A DNA stretch of 35,194 bases from a virus: the IMG/VR virus record IMGVR_UViG_3300043219_000028, positions 1 through 35,194 of that record. One strand, written 5' to 3'. Both the position numbers and the translations under genes were made by a program. Below the pieces are notes generated by a model. The model saw nothing but the letters and a program-made list of their open reading frames with translations, had not been told where the DNA came from and made no database searches. Every line of letters begins with the position of its first letter. Within the stretch, counting starts at the first letter, position 1. Of the stretch, positions 1 through 6,505 are shown one piece after another.

Positions 1-143
1 GTAATTGTGATTGTGATATAAAAACACACGAAGAAGAAAAAGGACTATTTATAGAAGGGATCTTTTACGGTAAAAAAGAAATTGAACATTTCAGCGACTG
101 CCCTAATTGCGGACTAAAACTAGACACTAACGAATTAATCTAA
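1..143 (+). CDS. C-terminal part of a small Cys-rich (zinc-ribbon-like) protein
   Basis: Open from the window edge in frame 3 and ending at TAA 141-143; the start is outside the window. The visible 46 residues have a Cys-x-Cys near the beginning (NCDC) and a CPNCG knuckle near the end, so two Cys pairs about 33 residues apart could bind one zinc. The family is not recognised. It belongs to the run of small early genes that follows. Confidence 0.6.
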   Translation, partial: NCDCDIKTHEEEKGLFIEGIFYGKKEIEHFSDCPNCGLKLDTNELI

Positions 144-160
144 ACTAAAAACTAAATATT

Positions 161-472
161 ATGAAAACAAAAATTAAAGAAATCCAAGACTATTTTGCAC
201 AAAAGATTTACGATTGTGATTTTGAAATTGTAAACCATGACACAATAACAACCACTATAATAATAGATGATCTATTCACTTTTGAGTTATGGAAAAACAG
301 AGTTGGGGTTTATGAAGGATCGTCAAATACCTTTATGATTATAGATATGGAAGAAGATAAAAGCGAAAAATATATTAGATTTATAAATACCTACGGGGTA
401 CCAACCAAAGAAGAAGTAAAAGCCGAAAAACTAGAGCAGTACAATAAACTTAAAAAAGAACTAAACTTATAA
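161..472 (+). CDS. Hypothetical early protein, 103 aa
   Basis: The start ATG follows the leader ACTAAATATT, the ATTATG context shared by many genes here. The protein is acidic, begins with a short amphipathic helix (KIKEIQDYFAQKI) and ends in a Lys/Glu-rich helix. There is no signal peptide, membrane segment or recognisable motif. It lies 2 nt upstream of the ERF gene and is probably co-transcribed with it. Function unknown. Confidence 0.75.
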   Translation: MKTKIKEIQDYFAQKIYDCDFEIVNHDTITTTIIIDDLFTFELWKNRVGVYEGSSNTFMIIDMEEDKSEKYIRFINTYGVPTKEEVKAEKLEQYNKLKKELNL

Positions 473-474
473 TT

Positions 475-1107
475 ATGAAAAACCTAGCAAAAGCAATTAT
501 TAACGTAATGAAAGACGTTAAAAACATAAGCAAAAACACGACTGTTGGAGGTGGTAGTTTCGCTTACAAAGGTGTATCTGATAAAGACGTAAAAGAAACA
601 TACAAAAATTCAATGTCTAAAAACGGACTTTGTATTTTACCAATAGATATTGACGCGAAAACAACTATTGAAAGATGGGAAGAAACAAACAACTACGGAA
701 CAAAACAAAAACAGTTAGTTTTTTCAGAGGTTAAGACAAGGTATTTATTACTTCATGACAGTGGAGAAAGCCAAGAAATAAGCGGGTACGGTCACGGAAC
801 GGATGCAATGGATAAGGCAGCAGGGAAAGCAACAACATACGCGCTTAAATATGCTTTACTTTATACGTTCATGACTCCAACGGGAGATATTGAAGATACA
901 GACACGGAGCATAGTAATAATGTAGCTGTACCTCAACAAGCAAAACCTAAACAACTTCAAAAGAAAAAACTAGACGACAATCAGTTTAAACAATCAATTA
1001 AAGCACTTAAAGAAGGAACCGTAACAGTTTCACAGTTCACTAACTATGAATTAACAACACTGCAAAGCAAGATATTCACAGAAACATTAGTTTTAATAGG
1101 AAAATAA
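475..1107 (+). CDS. erf: ERF-family single-strand DNA annealing protein
   Basis: The 210 aa protein has the ERF family signature. An N-terminal part contains FAYKGVSDKDVKE, and the diagnostic central block GYGHGTDAMDKAAGKATTYA runs into LKYALLYTF and then an acidic GDIEDTDTE segment. ERF proteins form rings that bind single-stranded DNA ends and anneal complementary strands, serving phage recombination and genome circularisation. The C-terminal 70 residues are Lys/Gln-rich and probably a flexible partner-binding tail. A metallophosphoesterase follows two small genes later, which could supply nuclease activity, although recombinases are more often paired with exonucleases. The start is ATG after ATAATT. 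Family assignment is by residue pattern only. Confidence 0.88.
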   Translation: MKNLAKAIINVMKDVKNISKNTTVGGGSFAYKGVSDKDVKETYKNSMSKNGLCILPIDIDAKTTIERWEETNNYGTKQKQLVFSEVKTRYLLLHDSGESQEISGYGHGTDAMDKAAGKATTYALKYALLYTFMTPTGDIEDTDTEHSNNVAVPQQAKPKQLQKKKLDDNQFKQSIKALKEGTVTVSQFTNYELTTLQSKIFTETLVLIGK

Positions 1108-1109
1108 TT

Positions 1110-1334
1110 ATGAAACCAAACGATATACTAACTATAAATTGTACGCTTAAAATACTAGCGTGCGATTTACATGTATTAGAACATAAACTACGAGCAAATT
1201 ACGAGGTGATTGATTATAAAATATTACCCGATACAGACGCTTTATACGAGAAAGACCCTAACTTTAGAAAACTAGTTAAGAGCGCAAAAGATATTAAGAA
1301 GCTAAAAGAGGTTTACATAAACGATCATAACTAA
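1110..1334 (+). CDS. Hypothetical protein, 74 aa
   Basis: ATG follows AAAATAATT, 2 nt after the ERF stop. The stop TAA overlaps the next start (TAATG), so the two are translationally coupled. The protein is basic with helical stretches (ILACDLHVLEHKLRANYEV and KSAKDIKKLKEVY). No family is recognised. Its position between recombination genes suggests, but does not show, a DNA-metabolism role. Confidence 0.7.
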   Translation: MKPNDILTINCTLKILACDLHVLEHKLRANYEVIDYKILPDTDALYEKDPNFRKLVKSAKDIKKLKEVYINDHN

Positions 1335-1654
1335 TGAAGCTACATGAAATTTTAGAGAAAGTAGATTTAATTATAGAGACTTACGAAAGTGGCACCTACT
1401 TATCTTTAGAGAACCTACAAAAATCCCATCGTATATTGGTGGGATTAAATTACAGACTCACAATTTTTAACATAGATTACTTTCAGAACCACAATACAAT
1501 TATGTATGAGTTTAAAGGAAGTGCCGCGAAAGGAAAAGTATTTGCAGACGAAGCAGTACCCGAAATTAGAATGTTACGTAAAATTATGGAAGCAATAGAC
1601 AACGTTGTTTGGTCTATGCGATCCGAAATATCAATAATCAAAAAAGAACATTAA
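1334..1654 (+). CDS. Hypothetical protein, 106 aa
   Basis: Coupled to the preceding gene through TAATG. The sequence is predicted mainly helical (MKLHEILEKVDLIIETYESG at the start, IRMLRKIMEAIDNVVWSM near the end). No motif is recognised. The stop lies 14 nt before the start of the metallophosphoesterase. Confidence 0.7.
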   Translation: MKLHEILEKVDLIIETYESGTYLSLENLQKSHRILVGLNYRLTIFNIDYFQNHNTIMYEFKGSAAKGKVFADEAVPEIRMLRKIMEAIDNVVWSMRSEISIIKKEH

Positions 1655-1668
1655 TAAATCTATCAAGT

Positions 1669-2787
1669 ATGAAAAGACGATTAAAACCACAAGAAGCAAG
1701 CGCGCTAGGATTTACGGTAAAACCAAGCCCCTCAGAAGGAAACCCAAGATACCAACTAAACGACGAACAAGAAGAAAACCTCATTAAATTGCGTAATGTT
1801 GGAGTTATTGAAAGTTGCGATAGTTTATCAATAGATCCTACAACCGCAAAACATTTATGGAAAAAAGACAAAGGATCAAGTATTTTCGTTAAAAATCCGA
1901 TGTATATAAACCTGGAGGAACAAGAAAAAATAGACCAAGTAAAAGTACTACACGATAAATTTATTACTGACATTAAAAACTATTCTTTTAAATATCCTAA
2001 GTTTAAACGATCAGAAATAAAAGACCCACACTGTTTAGTCTTCGATGCCGCAGATATCCATATAGGTAAGATTTGCAGTTCTTTTGAAACGGGCGAAACA
2101 TACAACAGCCAAATAGCAGTACAACGCGTTAGAGAAGGTTTAGCGGGTATTATAAATAAGTCGAAAGGATTTAATATTGATAAGGTTATTTTTATCACAG
2201 GTAATGATATTTTACATGTTGATAACGCAGCTAGTTCTACAACAAGCGGAACACATCAAGATACCGATCAAATGTGGTACGATAATTTTATGATGGGTAA
2301 GAAATTACTAGTTGAAATCATAGAAACATTGCTCACTATTGCAGATGTAGAGGTGGTTTACAATCCATCTAATCACGATTTTACACACGGGTTTATGTTA
2401 TTGGATAGTATTTCTTCATGGTTCCATAATTGCAAACAAATAACGTTTGATAACGACATGCGACACAGAAAATACACTATTTACGGTAAAAATCTAATTG
2501 GTAGTACTCACATGGACGGTGCAAAAGTTGAGAAAATGCACGGTTTAATGGCAGAAGAAGCGAGCGAACATTGGCACACCTGCAATCATAGGTACTTTTA
2601 CGGGCATCACTTACATCATAAAGTTGCAAAAGACGTGTTTAGTGTATGTGTTGAGACTTTAAGAAGTCCAAGCGGAACGGATGGTTGGCATCATAGGAAC
2701 GGTTTTCAGTTTGCGCCAAAAGCAGTCGAAGGATTTATACATCACAAAACATTAGGTCAAGTAGCAAAATTAGTTCACATATTTTAA
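1669..2787 (+). CDS. Calcineurin-like metallophosphoesterase
   Basis: The ATG at 1669 (MKRRLKPQEA) is preferred over an in-frame ATG at 1609 that would overlap the previous gene by 46 nt. In the 372 aa product the metallophosphatase motifs appear in order: D129-x-H131 (DIHIG), GND at 178-180 followed by ILH, NHD at 235-237, H281 (GSTHMDG), and the GHHLHH cluster at 312-317. These ligate two metal ions in the MPP superfamily, which includes Mre11/SbcD nucleases and phosphatases. About 120 N-terminal residues precede the catalytic fold and are unassigned. Proximity to the annealing protein suggests nucleic-acid processing; the substrate is inferred, not shown. Confidence 0.85.
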   Translation: MKRRLKPQEASALGFTVKPSPSEGNPRYQLNDEQEENLIKLRNVGVIESCDSLSIDPTTAKHLWKKDKGSSIFVKNPMYINLEEQEKIDQVKVLHDKFITDIKNYSFKYPKFKRSEIKDPHCLVFDAADIHIGKICSSFETGETYNSQIAVQRVREGLAGIINKSKGFNIDKVIFITGNDILHVDNAASSTTSGTHQDTDQMWYDNFMMGKKLLVEIIETLLTIADVEVVYNPSNHDFTHGFMLLDSISSWFHNCKQITFDNDMRHRKYTIYGKNLIGSTHMDGAKVEKMHGLMAEEASEHWHTCNHRYFYGHHLHHKVAKDVFSVCVETLRSPSGTDGWHHRNGFQFAPKAVEGFIHHKTLGQVAKLVHIF

Positions 2788-2981
2788 TGGCTAAACAGGA
2801 CAAATATCAATTACCTTTAAGTACGTTAATAACAGTAACGGCACGTAAAGGTAATTTTTGCTATATTGAAAACATGACGTTTGAACAGGCTTTAAATAGA
2901 GCTGAGGCTAATCGTAATAACGGATGGAGCTACAAAAACTACAAGCTAGGATATTGCGAGATGAAAGAAAAACATAAATAA
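2787..2981 (+). CDS. Hypothetical protein, 64 aa
   Basis: The start overlaps the stop of the metallophosphoesterase gene (TAATGG). It is a small basic protein with two Cys and a central FEQALNRAEANRNNGWSY. No family is recognised. It is the last gene before a 208-nt intergenic region that holds a promoter and a structured element. Confidence 0.65.
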   Translation: MAKQDKYQLPLSTLITVTARKGNFCYIENMTFEQALNRAEANRNNGWSYKNYKLGYCEMKEKHK

Positions 2982-2985
2982 TATT

Positions 2986-3024
2986 ACTTTTATGTTGTGA
3001 GAACTAATAAAAGGTTGTATATTG
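2986..3024 (+). promoter_or_regulatory. Bacteroidota-type promoter, early promoter copy 1
   Basis: TTG (2995-2997), 20-nt spacer and TATATTG (3018-3024) resemble the Bacteroidota primary sigma consensus TTG / TAnnTTTG. The block ACTTTTATGTTGTG, six bases, AATAAAAG (2986-3013) recurs with the same internal spacing at 33461-33488, ahead of the other early cluster. Transcription would start near 3031, just before the long inverted repeat. Confidence 0.65.
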
Positions 3025-3029
3025 CAGCA

Positions 3030-3160
3030 TCTAACGATATATAATATAGGTCGTATGGCAGGGGGGAGATGTTGCGTTTTAGTGGAGATGCATTGAAGCT
3101 AAGAAGCGCGGTTAAAAAGCGACATGTTTACCGCTCCCTCCTGCGATATTACCTATATTT
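3030..3160 (+). ncRNA. Candidate structured RNA built on a 26-nt inverted repeat
   Basis: Arms 3043-3068 and 3134-3159 pair over 26 positions with only two mismatches (C3052/T3150 and G3057/G3145) and two G-U pairs. The outer 9 bp and the G-rich/C-rich inner part (GCAGGGGGGAG against CTCCCTCCTGC) are contiguous. Inside, 3069-3075 pairs with 3119-3125 and 3077-3083 with 3111-3117, leaving an 8-nt one-sided bulge at 3126-3133 and a 27-nt apical loop. A promoter ends just upstream. No T-tract follows, so the element could be a 5' leader of the gene at 3190 rather than a separate RNA. A 36-codon ORF (3069-3179) lies inside, but its GC-rich codons are unlike neighbouring genes. Confidence 0.55.
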
Positions 3161-3189
3161 AAATAACTTAACAATCTAAAATAAATATT

Positions 3190-3570
3190 ATGAACGAAGA
3201 ACAAGAATTTCCTTTATTCCCAGAACTAACAGAAGAAGGGAAAAAGCAAGCACAAGACTTAATGATTAAGTTCGATAAGCAACTTTTAGATAGAGCAAAG
3301 GAATTGATAGGAACAATCACAAATGAATTCTACTACGAAATAGCTAACGAGGTTGAGAGCGATCATTGGTTTAATTACAGGCAAAAAATAATAGATGGAA
3401 TATCTAATTATAATAACAAAGGTCATTCAAAGCATGATTTTGATACTATTAGAAAAGCTATTTACAGAAACCATAAAGAAGAGATTGTAAAAGACTTGAA
3501 TCAAGACTTATTAAAAGAGATAGAAGATTTAAAAAAGAGACTAGAAAACGCTTATTCAAGTAGATTTTAA
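3190..3570 (+). CDS. Hypothetical protein, 126 aa
   Basis: ATG follows ATAAATATT. The protein is acidic and helix-rich, ending in a probable coiled coil (DLNQDLLKEIEDLKKRLENA). A central part reads LIGTITNEFYYEIANEVESD. No family is recognised. It is the first gene downstream of the structured RNA and its promoter, so its leader may carry that structure. Confidence 0.75.
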   Translation: MNEEQEFPLFPELTEEGKKQAQDLMIKFDKQLLDRAKELIGTITNEFYYEIANEVESDHWFNYRQKIIDGISNYNNKGHSKHDFDTIRKAIYRNHKEEIVKDLNQDLLKEIEDLKKRLENAYSSRF

Positions 3571-3578
3571 CAACTAAC

Positions 3579-3646
3579 AACCCGCAAATAATCCACCCGC
3601 TACAACTAAATATTGTGATTTTCCAAGTAGCGAGGTGGTAAGGGTT
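3579..3646 (+). other. Intergenic RNA hairpin
   Basis: CCACCCGCTAC (3593-3603) pairs with GTAGCGAGGTGG (3627-3638) over 11 bp with one bulged A (3633). Outside it AACCC (3579-3583) pairs with GGGTT (3642-3646). The 23-nt loop is AT-rich. The GC-rich arms stand out in an AT-rich genome. No T-tract follows, so it is not an intrinsic terminator; it sits in the leader of the gene at 3665 and may be a processing or regulatory element. Confidence 0.5.
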
Positions 3647-3664
3647 AATCTAAAAACTATAACC

Positions 3665-3817
3665 ATGCCAGATATTTCAATGTGCAAAAACATCACATGT
3701 TCAAAAAGACAAACATGTCACCGATTTACAGCAACTCCTAATCCATACAGACAAACATACGCGGAGTTTGTAGAAGATCTAACTGATGGCGGTTGTGAAT
3801 ACTATATTAAAAACTAG
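3665..3817 (+). CDS. Small Cys-rich protein, 50 aa
   Basis: Start chosen at ATG 3665 (MPDISMCKNITC); an upstream in-frame alternative at 3635 would begin inside the hairpin arm. Cys residues follow C-x4-C-x5-C near the N terminus, with a fourth Cys before the end (GGCEYY), which suggests a small metal-binding fold. The arrangement CKN..C....C.R recurs in phage proteins of unknown role. Confidence 0.7.
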   Translation: MPDISMCKNITCSKRQTCHRFTATPNPYRQTYAEFVEDLTDGGCEYYIKN

Positions 3818-3822
3818 ATAAA

Positions 3823-3996
3823 ATGAAATTCAAAGTAGTTACAAAAGGAAACGAAAATGAAGTCTGGGCAACTGGGTTTCATGGATTGTTAGGATTTAAT
3901 AAAGCAACTAGCAGGATTAAGGAAGGTTATTTTTATGATCACATGTATATTGAAGAAAGGTATAAACAATTAATAGTAATAGAGGATAAGACATAA
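3823..3996 (+). CDS. Hypothetical protein, 57 aa
   Basis: Begins with ATG after GATAAA, 5 nt past the Cys-rich gene, and ends at TAA 3994-3996. It starts MKFKVVTKGNENEVWATGF and ends LIVIEDKT, a probable small beta-rich fold. No family is recognised. Codon use and spacing match its neighbours. Confidence 0.6.
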   Translation: MKFKVVTKGNENEVWATGFHGLLGFNKATSRIKEGYFYDHMYIEERYKQLIVIEDKT

Positions 3997-4007
3997 TACA
4001 AAACACC

Positions 4008-4505
4008 ATGATAAGAACAACAGCAGGAGGAGGAAGTAAAATGAAAATAAATAAACCTGTAGCAAATACTCAGATTTCCGAGGTTTTATACATGTTATTA
4101 ACATTGGATATACTAACATATAAAATAGCCGTTAACAGAGCTGATATATGTAATCTAAACTCTATAATATCAAAGCTAAGATACAGGTATAGTTTAGTTA
4201 TAGAATACGATAACATAGAATCAGTCAACGAATTTAAAAGAGTAGCCTTAAACGGTGGTTGGTATTTAAGCGACAAAGAAAAAGCACTGCAGCTATACAA
4301 CAGAATAAACACAGAGAGCAAAAAAGGTTACTCAGAATCAATCAGTCACTTAGATTACGAACTCGTAGTTAACTATTTCAAAAAACATGAAGATAACAGT
4401 CCTGGAGATATACATAAATCAACAGGGATCAGTAAAGCAAAAATAAAATATATTCTTAATGAGTATATCGGAGGGTTAAAAATAGGTTTAAAGGATGATA
4501 ATTAA
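4008..4505 (+). CDS. Helix-turn-helix DNA-binding protein
   Basis: 165 aa from ATG 4008; a second in-frame ATG at 4041 follows a purine-rich GGAGGAGGAAG and may be the real start (154 aa). Residues about 22-75 resemble the winged HTH domain common in phages (LLTLDILTYKIAVNRADICN, then LNSIISKLRY), followed by GGWYLSDKEKALQLYNRIN. The C-terminal part (DIHKSTGISKAKIKYILNEY) has a second HTH-like pattern. It could be an early transcription regulator or a replication accessory protein. A promoter box lies just after its stop. Confidence 0.7.
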   Translation: MIRTTAGGGSKMKINKPVANTQISEVLYMLLTLDILTYKIAVNRADICNLNSIISKLRYRYSLVIEYDNIESVNEFKRVALNGGWYLSDKEKALQLYNRINTESKKGYSESISHLDYELVVNYFKKHEDNSPGDIHKSTGISKAKIKYILNEYIGGLKIGLKDDN

Positions 4506-4516
4506 TAAATATTTTG

Positions 4517-4524
4517 TATCTTAG
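4517..4524 (+). promoter_or_regulatory. -7 promoter box of candidate small RNA
   Basis: TATCTTAG matches TAnnTTTG at six of eight positions and is identical to the box at 8462. No good TTG lies 19-21 nt upstream; the nearest T-rich match is at 4487-4490, too far. The start would fall near 4531, at the first paired base of the RNA below. Confidence 0.4.
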
Positions 4525-4530
4525 CACTTT

Positions 4531-4670
4531 AAGAGTGTCCTATTATCCATTAGCGTTATTGGTGCACTATAAAATAACAACGGTTTCAGGAGTCGGACAC
4601 TGATAATCAAAAACATTTACCACTTAAGGTGCGGCAGTTCGACAATAGCCAATCCTTAAGTGGTTTTTTT
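4531..4670 (+). ncRNA. Candidate phage small RNA, about 140 nt
   Basis: A 185-nt gap between genes has three paired elements. AGTGTCC (4534-4540) pairs with GGACACT (4595-4601), enclosing GTTATT (4555-4560) paired with AATAAC (4573-4578). The 3' end is a 10-bp terminator hairpin followed by seven T. A promoter-like box ends at 4524, giving a complete promoter-RNA-terminator cassette. No ORF with a plausible start fits. The RNA family is not recognised. Alternatively it is the terminated 3' tail of the gene ending at 4505. Confidence 0.55.
4620..4670 (+). terminator. Intrinsic terminator
   Basis: CCACTTAAGG (4620-4629) pairs perfectly with CCTTAAGTGG (4654-4663), followed by seven T (4664-4670). 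The 24-nt loop carries an inner GGC/GCC pair (4633-4635 with 4648-4650). This should terminate rightward transcription before the gene at 4691. Confidence 0.8.
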
Positions 4671-4690
4671 ATACACTAAAATTAGATATT

Positions 4691-4990
4691 ATGATTTATA
4701 AAAGCGCAAAAGTAGGAGAAATAAACGACGTAACTGTTATTGAATTTGGAACAGGTGACGTAGCTATAGGAGCATGTAAAGACAAAAACGGAATGTGTGC
4801 ATTAACGTTTATGCAGACAGAAAAAGGAAAAGTAGGTTCAACTCATAGAGATAAAGGAAAGAATATAAACGAAGTAGGATTAGATGTTTTATTTACTTTT
4901 ATGAATATAGAGAGTTTAGAAGTTGTAGAGGATATGCTGTCTAAAGTAAAAGTATTATTAAAAAACGAATTAAACACAACAGATAAATAA
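4691..4990 (+). CDS. Hypothetical protein, 99 aa
   Basis: ATG follows TTAGATATT, 20 nt past the terminator T-tract. The N-terminal half is beta-rich with two Cys (GACKDKNGMC); the C-terminal half is helical (IESLEVVEDMLSKVKVLLKN). No family is recognised. No clear promoter is visible between the terminator and the start, so expression may depend on read-through. Confidence 0.72.
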   Translation: MIYKSAKVGEINDVTVIEFGTGDVAIGACKDKNGMCALTFMQTEKGKVGSTHRDKGKNINEVGLDVLFTFMNIESLEVVEDMLSKVKVLLKNELNTTDK

Positions 4991-5009
4991 ACACTTAATA
5001 AAATATATT

Positions 5010-5183
5010 ATGGGAATAATCAAGATACAAAGATTAAAATGTATAGATAACCAAAATTACAAATTCTTAACAGTAGGTAAAGTTTATGTAATGCTAGAAG
5101 AATTAGATATTTATTATACTGTTATATGTGATTTCGGAACAGAGGCTACAATGAGTAAGGTTAGATTTGAGAAAGTAGATTAA
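5010..5183 (+). CDS. Hypothetical protein, 57 aa
   Basis: ATG follows AAATATATT and the gene ends at TAA 5181-5183. It starts MGIIKIQRLKCIDNQNYKFL and has a beta-strand-like LTVGKVYVMLEE, resembling a small SH3-like barrel in pattern only. Function unknown. Confidence 0.6.
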   Translation: MGIIKIQRLKCIDNQNYKFLTVGKVYVMLEELDIYYTVICDFGTEATMSKVRFEKVD

Positions 5184-5240
5184 ACACTTAATAATAAACA
5201 ACAATAACTTTTATCAGTTTAGTAAAACTGTTATTTAATT

Positions 5241-5447
5241 ATGGCAAAAATAGAATTAAGACATTTAGACTGCACGGGGAGTACTAATTTCGGAACAGTT
5301 GAGGTAGTGGAATTGTACAGTAAAGAAGCGGTCAAGATAAATATCTACGATGAAGTTAAGCGTCGTATAACTCCTTTGATTTTAGATAAATCTACAGCGA
5401 TAAAGTTTGCAAAAACTATACGAACTGCAATAAACGAAATCAAATAA
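5241..5447 (+). CDS. Hypothetical protein, 68 aa
   Basis: ATG follows TTTAATT. The protein is basic (MAKIELRHLDCTGSTNFGTV, ending AIKFAKTIRTAINEIK), likely an alpha/beta fold. It lies 2 nt upstream of the replication-initiator gene. A small AT-rich hairpin (CAGTTT 5215-5220 with AAACTG 5225-5230) sits in its leader. Confidence 0.68.
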   Translation: MAKIELRHLDCTGSTNFGTVEVVELYSKEAVKINIYDEVKRRITPLILDKSTAIKFAKTIRTAINEIK

Positions 5448-5449
5448 TC

Positions 5450-6238
5450 ATGGCAAAAGAACTGCCATACTTCCAATTTGAACCAGCCGAGTATTTAACT
5501 AAGGACATATCTTTTTGTTCTTTATCTGCTCAGGGCTTATTTATTAACCTATGTGCTTATTATTGGCAAAGAGGTTGTAAAATCACAAAAACACAATTTC
5601 TTAAACGCTTAAACAACGAAAAAGAATTCACGGAACTATTAGAAGAAGGTATTTTCGACCTTGATAACGATGGTAATATTTCAGTTGGCTTTTTAGATAT
5701 TCAATTTATGAGTATCGAGGAACAACAAAAAGAAAACAGTACTAGAGGTAAGATAGGAAACTTAAAACGATGGAACATAGATGCTTACAATAAGTTTATG
5801 TCTAAAGAATTGACATTAGAAGAAGCATTAAAACTTCCTAAAGTATCGGGTGGCGATCGGGGGGCGACTACAGAAGTATCGGGTGACGATGCTTTGGCGA
5901 TCGCAAAGAAAATCGCAGATAAGAAGAGAGAAGATAAGATAAAAGAAGATAAGAAGAGAGAAGATAATAGAATAGAAAGACTAAAGAAGGCTAAAGCGGA
6001 ATTTAAAAATTCCTTACTACCTCACTTATCTAAATACGGAAAGAAAACATTAAATGACTTTTATCAATATTGGACAGAGCACGGAGAGAACGATAAGAAA
6101 ATGCGATTCGAGAAACAAACTAGCTACTCAATACCACACAGATTAAGTAATTGGGTTAAAAATGATTTCGGTAAAAGCTATAAAGACGAAGCGGTAACAG
6201 CAGTAAATAAACGCGTAAGCACTATAAAAATAGGATAA
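5450..6238 (+). CDS. Replication initiator-like protein (Lin1244/DnaD-type N-terminal domain)
   Basis: 262 aa. Residues 1-110 resemble the N-terminal winged-helix domain of phage replisome organisers and Lin1244-like proteins: PYFQFEPAEYLTKDISFCSL, GLFINLCAYYWQRGCKI, then NSTRGKIGNLKRWN. A highly charged linker made of DKKRED repeats (about 157-180) separates it from a helical C-terminal part (LPHLSKYGKKTLNDFYQYW). Such proteins bind the phage origin and load the helicase, and a DnaB-type helicase lies one gene downstream. The linker DNA holds direct repeats, as in lambda O, where the origin is inside the initiator gene. Role inferred from fold pattern and neighbourhood. Confidence 0.75.
   Translation: MAKELPYFQFEPAEYLTKDISFCSLSAQGLFINLCAYYWQRGCKITKTQFLKRLNNEKEFTELLEEGIFDLDNDGNISVGFLDIQFMSIEEQQKENSTRGKIGNLKRWNIDAYNKFMSKELTLEEALKLPKVSGGDRGATTEVSGDDALAIAKKIADKKREDKIKEDKKREDNRIERLKKAKAEFKNSLLPHLSKYGKKTLNDFYQYWTEHGENDKKMRFEKQTSYSIPHRLSNWVKNDFGKSYKDEAVTAVNKRVSTIKIG
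5841..5967 (+). repeat. In-gene direct repeats, candidate replication origin
   Basis: AAGTATCGGGTGGCGAT (5841-5857) recurs with one change as AAGTATCGGGTGACGAT (5874-5890), a 33-nt period, followed by GGCGATCGC (5896-5904). Next comes an exact 20-nt purine repeat, GATAAGAAGAGAGAAGATAA, at 5918-5937 and 5948-5967 (30-nt period). GC-rich iteron-like repeats beside an AT-rich, strand-biased run fit the layout of an in-gene phage origin. Pure coding repetition (VSGxD and DKKRED) is the alternative. Confidence 0.5.
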
Positions 6239-6242
6239 TATT

Positions 6243-6500
6243 ATGAAATACATGGAAATAATTGAAATAGTATGGTTAACGGTAGCAATAGTTGGTTTAA
6301 TTATTTGCTCTTACGGAATAACAAGAAGTTGGAATGAAATTAACAAAATTAAAAAAGACATTATACGAAACGAAGAAGTATATGAGTACAGAATGGGTCT
6401 TATTGATAGGATAGGCATAGTCGAACGCAAGAAAATAGCTTCGTATAATGAAATGATGAAAAGCGACAAGCCTTTAACTGATGAATATTGGATAAACTAA
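6243..6500 (+). CDS. Small membrane protein, 85 aa
   Basis: ATG follows GGATAATATT, 4 nt past the initiator gene. One N-terminal transmembrane segment (about 8-26, IVWLTVAIVGLIICSYGIT) is followed by a charged helical region, so the C-terminal part is probably cytoplasmic or periplasmic coiled coil. Its place between initiator and helicase is curious; no family is recognised. Confidence 0.68.
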   Translation: MKYMEIIEIVWLTVAIVGLIICSYGITRSWNEINKIKKDIIRNEEVYEYRMGLIDRIGIVERKKIASYNEMMKSDKPLTDEYWIN

Positions 6501-6505
6501 ACTAA

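Noticed and set aside
1638-1973. Minus-strand ORF of 111 codons
   Set aside because: Mirror of the metallophosphoesterase gene; no leader or promoter of its own and no sensible protein pattern.
3069-3179. 36-codon ORF (MLRFSGDALKLRSAV...) inside the structured RNA element
   Set aside because: Its codons are GC-rich (CGC, CTC, CTG, GCG) unlike neighbouring genes, and the DNA is already explained by base pairing of both arms.
5203-5235. AT-rich hairpin in the leader of the gene at 5241
   Set aside because: Only 6 bp of contiguous A/T-dominated pairing (CAGTTT with AAACTG) plus a bulged extension; expected by chance at this base composition.
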